A DNA stretch of 64,000 bases from Bursaphelenchus xylophilus. Lineage: Eukaryota; Nematoda; Chromadorea; Rhabditida; Aphelenchoididae. The DNA lies in NCBI GenBank assembly GCA_904066235.2, contig CAJFCV020000001.1, forward strand, positions 14,565,291-14,629,290, read 5' to 3'. Positions 33,640 to 44,800 of this stretch are shown piece by piece. The translations under genes were made by a program, and so were the position numbers. The notes below the pieces were generated by a model. That model was not told where the DNA came from. It was given only the letters and a program-made list of their open reading frames with translations, and made no database searches. Positions within the stretch are counted from its first letter, which is position 1. Each line of letters opens with the position of its first letter.

Positions 33640-34220
33640 TTTTCCTTCAAAACTCTGTCTGCACCGTGCAATTGGATTTTCGAGAACTGCACAGTGCAGA
33701 TTTTTTGTATTTTCGTATTTTACTTCTTTATGGGAAATTTTTGGTCAAATAAATTTGCCATTTCTTTACTCAAGCCCTCCGGCTATTTTCTCAAAACTTT
33801 TTGTTGCTATAAGATTTACATCGCACAGTGCAATCGACAAATTTCGAAAATCTGCACAGTGCGGGTTTCCTATTTTCTCGTATTTCACCGCCTCAGGGAG
33901 AGTTCTGGACAAATGAATTTCCCACTTTTGTTGTAGAGCCTCAGGCAATCTAACTCTAAATTTTCACCCAACAAAGTTTTGACTGCGCAGAGAAATCGAC
34001 AAATTTCCAAAAACTGCACTGTGCGGAGTTCCTATTTTCTCGTATTTCGCCGCCTCAGGGAAAGTTCTGGAAAAATTAATATCGCATTTTTGTTGTAGCC
34101 CATTAGGCAATCTAAATCTAAATTTTCACCCAAAAAAGCTTTGATTGCGCAGTGCAATCGACAAATTTCCAAAAACTGCACTGTGCAGCCCGTTTTTCAC
34201 CTTTTTTGGCCAAAACGGGC
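33640..34220. repeat. Tandem repeat of about 175 bases
   Basis: Units contain GCAATCGACAAATTTCCAA, AACTGCACTGTGCGG, TCCTATTTTCTCGTATTTC, GCCGCCTCAGGGAAAGTTCT and a TTTGTTGTAGCCCATTAGGC segment. Three to four copies. Confidence 0.75.
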
Positions 34221-34464
34221 AAAACGATTGCGATTTTTTTGGTTTTCCAACAACAGTACCCCTTCCCAAGAATGAATTAGCGTCTTTAGCCCCGCTTTCT
34301 CGCCAGATTATATCAGGCGTCGAGATTGGCGCCGATCGGAAAAAAATTGCGGTAATTTCTCGATAATGAAGCCAAAACAACATATTTGGGTGTGGAAAAA
34401 AATGCAAATCATTTGTTTATAATTTTTATGCTCTTAACAAGACATTTTTGACAAGTAAAAATCG

Positions 34465-34515
34465 AAAAATCCGTCATAATGACATATCTAAAATATGTCA
34501 TGATGACGGATTTTT
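34465..34515. repeat. 51-base near-perfect hairpin
   Basis: AAAATCCGTCATAATGACAT pairs with ATGTCATGATGACGGATTTT around a short loop with one mismatch. A smaller relative, AAATCCGTCA-ATG-TGACGGATTT, lies at about 10837-10859. Confidence 0.75.
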
Positions 34516-35329
34516 TCGGGAATTTTTGAATTTGGCCCGACTCTATGGCCAAAAAGGCCACAAATAATAAGAGTGTTTTGATTTAGCGAGGTAAATGGTA
34601 CCTTCGGACGGCTTCCTTTTCCATTTTTCTTTTCATTTTCGCACCTTTTGTCCGCCCCCCCCCCTTTCCATTTCTCCCTCGTTTATCATCCCTCATCATC
34701 TTAGGTTGAATAGAGGGGAAATGAAGTATTGGAGAGGTAAATTATTTTGGGATTTTTTGAATTTGAAAATTGAAATTTTTGAAAATTTTTTTATTTTATT
34801 AATAAAAAAATAGAAGTCTAGGGTCAAAAAAAATTTTTTAGAAGAGGAAAATGTGTTTTGTCGTATTTTACCATAATCTTTCAACTTTTTTCGACTGAAA
34901 ATAATTTTTTAATTTTTTGAAATTTTTCAAAATTTTTCGAAAAAAAAAATCAAAAATCATTCCAGTAGTCTTTAAATGGTGCAGAAAAAAATTATTATTT
35001 TTATTTTCCGTATTTTACGTCGATTTCCCACATTTTTTCGACGAAAAATCATTTTTTTTAATTTTGAGATTTTTTGAAAATTTCAAAATTTTTCGATCAA
35101 AAAATCAAAAATAAAGCGACCAAAAATTATTTTTTTTTCTTTTTTTTATGATTTGTCGTATTTTACACAGACACCTTCCAAATTTTCCCATCCAATCACC
35201 ACGAGCCTCTAGTGTAATATCGGAGCTCGCCTCAAACCTAATTCCGCCGCTGTTAACTGGTTTAACCCTTTTTTCGACGCTTTTCACACATTTCGAGCCC
35301 GACTTTCCGCCGCTTCTACGGTAAAATCC

Positions 35330-35590
35330 CCGATTTCCTCGCCCAAACCGCGCGCAAAAGGCCCCTTCGTGGGCGGGGCCTGCCGCACGAAGAGGGCGAC
35401 CAATCAGCGTCGAGCGGGCGCGGGGTGAGAGGGCCGGCCGAAGGCGCCGCCCACTCGGGACCAAGGCCGGGGGGAAAGTCGATTTGGGGGGTTCGGCGAC
35501 GGATGGATGGGGTTGGGGATTTGCAGCGCCTTCGATTCTAATCATCGTGACTAATCGCCGCAGGGCAAATCGCATTTTTATCGCGTATTT
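35330..35590 (+). promoter_or_regulatory. GC-rich promoter region of lim-7
   Basis: A sharp GC-rich island in AT-rich DNA, ending about 310 bases before the lim-7 start codon. It contains a GC box (GTGGGCGGGGCCTG, about 35370-35383), a CCAAT box (GACCAATCAGCG, about 35398-35409) and GGCCGGCCGAAGGCGCCGCC. Promoter role is inferred from these elements and location. Confidence 0.6.
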
Positions 35591-35897
35591 TAAGCCGCCG
35601 GGTTTTTTTTGGGGTTGTAAATGGATTTTGGGATTTTTTGAAGGGAAAATTGTAGTCTTAGGGTCAAAACTAATTTTTTAGGTATTAAAATTGATTTTTT
35701 GAGATTTTTTTGAAAAAAAAAATTATTTAAAAAAAAAATTTTTTTCGTATTTTAGAAATTAAAAATCCGTATTTTAGGATTTTTAATCTTTAATTTCGAC
35801 ATTTTCGGGTTGATTAATATTTTTTTCAAATTTTTTTCGATTTTTTTTCATATTTTTCGAATTTTTTCGAATTTTTGAAATCCGTATTTTAGCCGCG

Positions 35898-38800
35898 ATG
35901 AGCACATTAGGTGCCCCGATGTGGCTCGAAAACCCATCGCATCACATGAACGGCGACGATTCGGGCGTCTGCAGCGACAAAAACTCGCCTCAACGCTATT
36001 CGAACATCTACGAAATGAATATCAGCAAGTTTTTCACTACTTTTAATCATTTTTTCTACTTTTTACAGTTTTGTAAACCGTTTACCACGTCATAAGACGA
36101 TTTGCCTCAGGGGAATTGTAATTTCTTTTTGGATTTTTCGAGATTTCGAGATTTTTTGGACGTTCGGCCGAAACGGCCGAAATTTTTTTGCCAATTTTTG
36201 TCGTAATTTTTAACTCAGAATTTCGCATGTCGTATTTTTACGACTTGTTACGCCATTCCCAACTTTTTCCGGCCCATTAAAACCGACTTACGGCATAATT
36301 AACATCTCCAAGCTGCCTAGTATAATATAGTTACTTTTGAGGGAAAAAATCGAAAATTTGAAATGAAAATGTCAAAAATTGTGTTTACATACGTCTTTGA
36401 ACCATTGACCTTGTTTTTAGACTTCTTGGATTACTGTAATTTGAGAATTTCCAAAATTGGAAAAATGGGATTTTTGGGGGAAAAATAGCAAAAATGGGAT
36501 GTGTTTTTGATTTTAGGAGAGTATAAAACCCTTATTAGGGATGTTGGAGCCCTCTGGGTTACTGTAATTTTTTTTTATTTTTTTTAAATTCAAAAAAAAT
36601 TGGAAATTGAAAAAAAATTTTTTGCAAAGAAGTGTTTATTATAGGTGTTTAGACAATTTTTTTGGGCTGATAAAAATTTTTTAGAGACTTTAGGATACCG
36701 TATTTTTCAATTTTTTTTTTATTTTTTTAAAAAATTTCAAATTTGGAAAAAGTTGAAAAATCGAGATTTTTCGAATTTTTCGACCAAAAAATCGGATTTT
36801 TAATGTGGTAAAATTTTTTTGAGGGCTTAGTAGTGATTTTGAGTAATTTTGGGATACTGTATTTTTCAAATTTTTTTAGTTTTTTCAAAAAATTTAAAGT
36901 TTGGGAAAAGTTGAAAAATCGAGACTTTTCGAATTTTTCGACCAAAAAAATCGGATTTTTAATGTAGCAAAACTTTTTTGAGGGCTTACTAGTAATTTGT
37001 GGAAATTTTAGGATACTGTAATTTTTTATTTTTTAGTTTTTTTTTAAAAAATTTAAAATTTGGGAGAAGTTGAAAAATCGAAATTTTTCGACCAAAAAAT
37101 CGGATTTTTAATGTATTAGGTTGGCAACTTAGTTATTGAAATTTTTGACTGCTTTTCTTTTTGCCACAACCTTTAAAGGCTTGGCAGTCAACAACTATAA
37201 TACCCACTATTAGTAACAACAATACAAGCCTTATCATCTGAATGTGCAGTGGCGCCACCAAGACAGAAACCAGGGAACTTACAATTAGAAGATTTCATGA
37301 AGCCGGTTTCTAGATGTTCTGTTATACTGAAGTTTTTATACCTTAGATCGTACGCAGCCAAATGGGTGTGATATCCGACACAGAGAGTAACATAAGTACT
37401 TCACAACACTCAAGAAAGGAAAGTCTATTCGGACTGTTTGATAATTTTCTACGATCATTATTTCTATCGGGCCAAACAGGCATCCCGACGTAAGTGGATA
37501 TTCTAGATTTCGTTTTGCTCGCAGCCCGAATCTTTTCTATCTCCCATGTAAACATATTCGGAGGAGTGATACTCTGTGCTGGTAATTTTCCCGAGAGCAT
37601 AGCGCTTAAAAAATTTCCTAAAATCTTTAAAAATGCTTTCATCGGGTATAAAGGGTCTCTTCGGCCTTAACTTCAGAATACCGCGCCTAAGCTCGCTGGC
37701 TCCTGTACGGGTTTTTAACAAAGAGAATAGACATCCCTTTTCAGGGTCCTAGATTTATCAGCGGCACAAAGGTCTTGGAAAAAAATAGCAACTACTCGGT
37801 TAACTTTTTGGGAGCCACTAGGCAGGTCATGAAGATAAATTCGGTCGCGACTTTATGTCATGCTCCAAGAAGGAAGACGGTTTATGCTACTATTTGGTTC
37901 GTAGTGAATAGCTCTGTCACTACCCGAAGAGTTAACCGCGCTGCCTTCTTTAGCGTCTCGTGCAACACCTTGAAAGACAGCCTACCGCCTAATTTTAAGC
38001 GAAGTCGTAATAATTTCCATTGATCCTTTTGGGACAAAATGTTATCACAAGACTGTTGAAGGTGTCCTGACGTTGTAAACGTTGTACATTAGCATTATGT
38101 CATTTGAGTTCTAAAGGCATTGCATGGCACTGCAAAATGACCACTCAAAATTGCTCTTATTCAAATTCATGGTACTGCACCAACACGCGAGCTGCGAGTT
38201 CGATGCCTCTGGGTTTGATAGTACTCTAACCCTACTACAGGTGGGATAGTGTGATACTAGCCATACTGACTTAAGAAGGTCTGTGGAATAATGCAAAAAA
38301 AATTTCAATAACTTAGTTGCCAACCTAATAGCAAAACTTTTTTTGAGGGCTTACTAGCAATTTTCAGTAATGTTGGGATACTGTATTTTTTAAATTTTTC
38401 GAAAAATCCCGATTTTTTTTTTATTTTTTTAATTTTTTTTTTTACAATTATATAATAATATAAACTCAAATTTGGAGTCTAAAATGCTTGATTATCCTAC
38501 AATCATCATCTCTGTTATCACTAGCTCAGCTCAAGGTTCGCTGAGGGCTGGGCTATCCCCTGCGGGCAGAGGTGCGTTCCCCCGAAAACTGGAAGCTGCA
38601 AAATGCGGAAAACTGGGGACAAGTCGCCGCAAAAATTGCTTATCACATTCCACGCCTCAGGCAATATGACGCAAATAAAAAAAAAAGAAATTTTTATTGA
38701 AAAAACTCGCCAAAAATAAAAATTTCTTATCGCCCCGATAACGCGGGTCCTGGAATTCGCGGGCCTTATCGACGGCCCCGCTCTCCCGATCTGACCATTT

Positions 38801-41800
38801 GCCTCCCCCACCGCCTCAGGGCAACCCTTTGGAGGGAGGGGATTTAAAAAAAATTTTTTATGTTTGGAAAAATTTTTCAAATTTTTTCGATCAAAAAACA
38901 TTTTTTCGCAGGTCATCAAAGTGTGGAAGAGTTAAACAGCCCTTGATAAGGCCGGGAAGAGGACAATTCTTTATTTTTTCTCCGACTTTTTTGGGAAAAT
39001 CTGCAAAAAGTGGAGGTTTCAAAGGGAAATAAGGGAAATTCGTGGATTTCCCCAATTTTATATAATATTTCCTAAAATCTGATGATCTAAAAATACTGTA
39101 AATTATATCTTAATCCTATGGCATATAATTTTTCTCAAATTTGAGCCCGTATTTTAGCAAAAAAATGGATTTTTTGGCCAAAAATTGATGATTTTTCAAA
39201 ATTTTTTAGATTTCTTCGAAATTTTTTAAAATCCAGCTTGGAAATAGTAATTAAAAGTTATATAGGCCTATTTCAGACTATTTCTGAGATTTTTGCTGAT
39301 TTTTTCGCGAATTTTTGGAAAAAATTTATTTTGAAATTTTAAAATTTTTTGGAAAATCATTAAAAAAATTGTTGTAACTACTAAATTAAGATCCTTAAAC
39401 ATCATACTTGAGTGTTTTTCCACGATTTTTATCGTATTTTAGGTGAAAATTCAATTTAAAATTTTTTGAAAAAATCCAAATTTTTTAAATTTTTATGCAA
39501 ATTTTGTAACATATTATAGTAATTTATGAGCATTTACAACTCCTTGAGGCAATACCTACATTTTTTTCTAATTTTTTTCGTATTTTAGAGCAAAAAATCA
39601 TTTAAAAATTTTTCGAAAAAATTTAAATTTCTCTTTTTTTATTCAAATTTCCAAAAATTTTTTCGCCCTCAAATCTCCATCCAGCCCCCTCCCTCGGCAC
39701 CAGTAATATTTTTGATTAATCAGATTTTTGCCGGCCCCGTATTCCCCCATATTATATTACCCTTTATATTCCGTGTTTTTTCAGAGTCCGAACCGCCGAT
39801 GGCAGCGGTCTGTGCGTTCTGCAATAAGAGTAAGTAGACTGCACTCTTGCGAAATTTCTGTTTGTTCTCCGATAATTTTGGGGGCCTCGATCGGCGCCCG
39901 CTCAAGCGCAATATCAGTTTGACGCAAACGGCGGGCTAGCCCAGTTGAATTGCAGGCTGGCGGCTACCGAAATTGTCATCAAAAATTATTTTTAGACATT
40001 TCGGAGGCTAAAATTATATTTTTTTGGAAAAATTTGAATATTCAAAAAATTTTTTTTAATTTGAATATTTTAATTTTTGGGCCAAATTTGAATGCAAAAT
40101 AAAAAATTATCCCTCAAAAACTGATTTTGAGCCTTTTTCACAATTTTTTGGATATTTGAAAATCCTAAAATACGATTTTTTTTTAAAATTTAAATATTCA
40201 AATTTTAATTTTTTGGTCCAAATTTGAATGCCAAATGGAAAATTATCCCTCAAAAACTGATTTTGAGCCCTTTTCACAACTTTTTCGATGTCTAAAAATC
40301 CTAAAATACGATTTTTTTAAAAAAATTTTAATATTCAAATTTTAATTTTTTGGGCCAAATTTGAATGCCAAATGGAAAATTATCCCTCAAAAACTGGTTT
40401 TGAGCCCTTTTCACAACTTTTTTGATATCTAAAAATCCTAAAATACGAATTTTTCCAAAAAATTTAAATATGCAAATTTTAATTTTTCGCCTAATTTGGC
40501 CCAATTTCGAATGCCAAATTCAAAAATAGCCATTAAAAACTGGTTTCTCACCATTTTCACAACTTTTTCGTTATTCAAAAATCCTAAAATACGAATTTTC
40601 CCAAAAAAATTTTATATGCAAATTTTCAAAATTTTTTGATTTCAGTGATATCCGACCGATATATCCTTCGAATAGAGCCTAATTTCGAATTCCACATCAA
40701 TTGCCTGAAGGTAAGTCCGTATTTTTGTAAATAAAAAAAAAATTTTTTATTTTTCGCCCGATTTTTGTCGATTTTCCCAAATTTTCAATTTCTTCCGGTT
40801 GTTTTTCACCCTGCGGGCCCTCAAAACAACAAATAAAAACAACAATAATCGGGGCGAGCGGTCATCCGGAAGTCCCGTAGCCAAATCAATCGTGAAGGTC
40901 GGGGCCCGCTCGTTTCTCGCGCCGCTCTCCCCGTTCCATACGCTCTTTTCGCGCCGGGAACGGTCTTATCCCAACGTTCGTTTCAGTGTGTGGACTGCCA
41001 ACGACCGCTGGACGAGAGTTGCAGCGTCTTCGTGCGAAATGGAAGGACTTATTGCCGCGACGACTACTTGAGGTGAGTCTTCATGAATAATTTCGGGTTT
41101 TGACTTGATTTTTAGGCGTATTTTAGGAGGTAAAAGATTGATTTAGTTAGCCTAAGGGTCTGGGCGTCTTTTCGAGACATCGAGCTCTAAATTTGACCCA
41201 GAAGTTTGCCAAAAAAACCTTATTTTAGACATCAGATGGGTCCTCATGGATAATATCGACTTTTTGACCTGATTTTTAGCCGTATTTTAGGAGGTAAAAA
41301 ATGGTTTTAACTAGATTAAGAAGCAACTAATCTTATGGCTGTTTAAAATGCAATAATTTTTATATAAGACTTCTGTTCTGGCCCGATTTTTGATTTTAGG
41401 TACCTATTTGAAAAGATTTCTCGATTTTGGATTTTTTGCTTGGCCAATCCAAAAACGCTCTTGCGGTATTATTTACAATGCTATTTGAATTGTACACTAT
41501 AAGTTTCAAGCGCTTCGAAAAACTTTCCGATCAGTTCTCGACCTTTTTCGGTCATCAATCCCAGTATAATATAATGTGGTCCCGAAAACTTGTCCCGGTT
41601 CTCGGGTTTCGGAGGCGGATGCCGTCCGTAGCGTGGGGATTACACTAGGATTACATTGGGGGAAACCTGAAACAGTAGACTTCCCACGACTCTCGTTTTG
41701 GCCGGTCCAGTCCAAACAAACACACCGAATTCCGGTGCGGATTTCCGGCCGAACCTGCTCGCCGCTCTCGGCGCTCTCCTCCCACTCCCTTGTCCTTCGT

Positions 41801-44800
41801 CTGCGCTCTCGGCGCTCTCCGCGAACCGCGCGCTCTTTCGCCTGTTTTCGCGCAAAACGCGCCGAAATCCGAGAGGTCGCGGGCAGGCTGGGCTGAAGGC
41901 TTTTAGGGAAAATTAAACCCGAAAACCTTCTCAGGACGCACAAATCGGCTAAACCAAAGCGGATCATTTTTCAGGATGTCCTAATCTCTTAATATCGAGC
42001 TGTTGCTCCGGCCATGTATAATATCGCCCCGTAATTACGGAAATGCAAAAAAGTTATGTATTGCGCAATTTTTGGAGAGTATTAAGCAAAGATCGGTCAG
42101 ATTTCGACAAAAAATCGAGGGATTTGCAAAGGAAACGGCAAAAATTATATTATCCATGACATGGATAATATAAAAAATTTGAAATTCTTTTGAGTTAAAT
42201 ACGTTTATGATGCAAGGTATGAGCCTTTACTTTTAATTTTTTGAAAAAATATCCATTTTCGACATAGTGCCACCTTAATTTTTGCATTTCATTAGCCGCA
42301 CCGTGCAGAACTCTGATTCATAAGCCTCATCAGCTTGTGTGGCTGAGTGAATTTTGAGTGAAAGTAATGAATTAGAAATAAGTCCAAATGTGTTTTTGCA
42401 CTTTGGCTTATTGTATTCTTCAGTAGAAATGATGAATTTTGAATTTCTGATGATTAGTAAGGAGAAGAAAAAAGTTACATTTAAGCAGGGATAAATGTAA
42501 AAATTATGAAAACTATTGTTGCTATGTGATTTTAAGCCCCTGACAGCCTAAATTAGAAGAAAAGTATGTGAGATTGTCGATGGATTCGTTGAGAAACAAG
42601 CGATTTTGTTTTGTCATGGTTAATATCAAGTGATGTTTAAAAATAAGTTCAAAAATGGTCTGGAATCATAACTAGCTGTCTGGAAATGGCCTCAAAATAG
42701 GACATAACATGTTGAGAGGATACTGTAATTTTTAAATTCGAAGATTCTTCAGGGCTTTCGAGAATTCGAGATTTTTTGATGTGTCATGGTCAATATCGAG
42801 TGTTGATGAAAAATTGATCATAACTTTTTCCCAAAGCTAGCTAGTGGAGTCCTTATGGGCTTAAAATGGGACGTAACATGTTGAGAGGATACTGTAATTT
42901 TGAAATTTTATGATCCTTCGGAATCTTCGAGAATTCGAGATTTTTTGATTTGTCATGGTTAATATTGGGTGTTGATGAAAAATTGATCATAACTTTTTCC
43001 CAAAGCTAGCTAGTGGAGCCCTTATGGGCCTAAAATTTAGCCGAATGCTTCTAGAAGCTACTGTAATTTTCTCGCTTTGAGAGAGCACCGAAAACCGAGA
43101 GAATTTCGAGACTTTCCACCAGGCCCCCTGTCTTTTTCCGCTGGACTTGTTGACCGGAAAGGTTACCCGCAAAAAGAGACACAGGTCTTATTGTTCGCGT
43201 GTGAGTGTGTTTCGGGTCCAGTTGACAGAGAGTTTATTCAAGGGCGTCGGATTTCAGATCACAGGGGACACACACACGCGAGGTCGATTTCACGCTCAGA
43301 GAAGTCGCACTCCTTTGCGGCGCACCAAAATTAGAGGTCCCCGGGAAAAGGTTGAGCCGAAAACAGGCTACAATACAGTGTCTGCGGGCTCGAAAACTCC
43401 AACTCAAACTATAAAAATTTTTTTAATTGATAAGAAAAAAAACTGTTTTTTATGACGATTGCTGATGAAGATGTTGAAAAATAGCGCGACAAAATACAAA
43501 ATGCAAAATAAAAATTGATCCAAATGTCCCAGAAGACCATTTCCGCCAATTCCAGAGTGTTTTTGACCCCATTTTCGACCTTCAAAAGTTTTCGTGGCGG
43601 TACCAAAACTTTTTTTTAAAAGCTGGAAATCGCATTTGGAAATAAAGTTTATGGGTAAAATACGAACTCGATATACTATTGTCGATTTTTTACACTAACT
43701 TATTTTATTTTCAACCACAAAAAACGCGTTATTTCCCACGAAAATCGCTTTTTTACCGTATCCCAAAAAGTCATGTCAAAGGTCGGGAGTGCAAGAGTCT
43801 GGTGTCATAGCCACACGCAACCATCCCTCTCCTTCCTGCATGCCGCTTTTTGCCATTTCCGTCGGTGTTTTCGGCATACGGTAAAAAAGGAAAAAAGGGT
43901 TGCGCAACGAAAAAGTTGACCGAAAAACAACCGGAACCGCAAAAAAGTTGAGCGGCATTTGATGTAAGAGGAAGTAAATTTGGCAACAAGTATGGATGAG
44001 GGCCTAAAATACGGTAATAAACTTGGGAATCGTCGAAAATCTGGGTTTTGGTCGAAAAATTCAGTTTAAGGGCTAAAATAAGGTGAAAAAAAGGTGAAAT
44101 GAAGGTCTAAGGGGGCTTGAAATGATGTAAAAATAAATGTGGAGTAGTTTGAGGTTCTTAAAATACGTTTTGCGTTTTTAATTTTTGCAAAATTCTAAAG
44201 AATTCCCCGAAAATTTGGATTTTTAGTCGAAAAATTTAGATTAAGGGCTAAAATAAGGTGAAATAAAGATCTAAAAGGGTTTCTAATTATGTAAAAATAG
44301 ATGTAGAGTAGTTTGAGGTTCTTAAAATACGCTTTGCTTTCTTAATTTTTGCAAAATTCTAAAGAATTCCCCGAAAATTTAGATTTTTGGGCGGAAAATT
44401 GATTTTAAGGGCTAAAATAAGGTCAAAAAGATGAAATAAAGGTCTAAGAGGGTTTGAAATGATGTAAAAATAAATGTAGAATAGTTTGAGTGTCCTAAAG
44501 TACGCTTTGCTTCTTTAATTTTTGCAAAATTCCAATGAATTCCCCGAAAATTTGGATTTTTAGTCGAAAAATTGAGTTTAAGGGCTAAAATAAGGCGAAA
44601 TAAAGATCTAAAAGGGTTTCTAATTATGTAAAAATAAATTTAGAGCACTTTGAATTTCCTAGAATACGCTGTGCTTTCTTAATTTTTGCAAAATTCTAAA
44701 GAATTCCCCGAAAACTCGTAAAAACCCCGCATTTCAGGTCATTTTCGCGAAAATGCCAACGCTGCGAAGGTCCCCTCGGGCCGACGGACATGGTGATGCG

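Noticed and set aside
35105..35575. 156-codon minus frame over the lim-7 promoter
   Set aside because: Composition effect of the GC island; no acceptor or donor and no recognisable protein.
37343..38323. Possible transposase fragments inside the mariner copy
   Set aside because: Short frames on both strands do not line up into a recognisable DD34D transposase, so I call the element decayed without annotating a CDS.
41506..41967. 153-codon minus frame and 106-codon plus frame in the GC-rich intronic island
   Set aside because: GC-rich DNA leaves several frames open on both strands; arginine- and serine-rich low-complexity products, no splice support, and it lies in a lim-7 intron.
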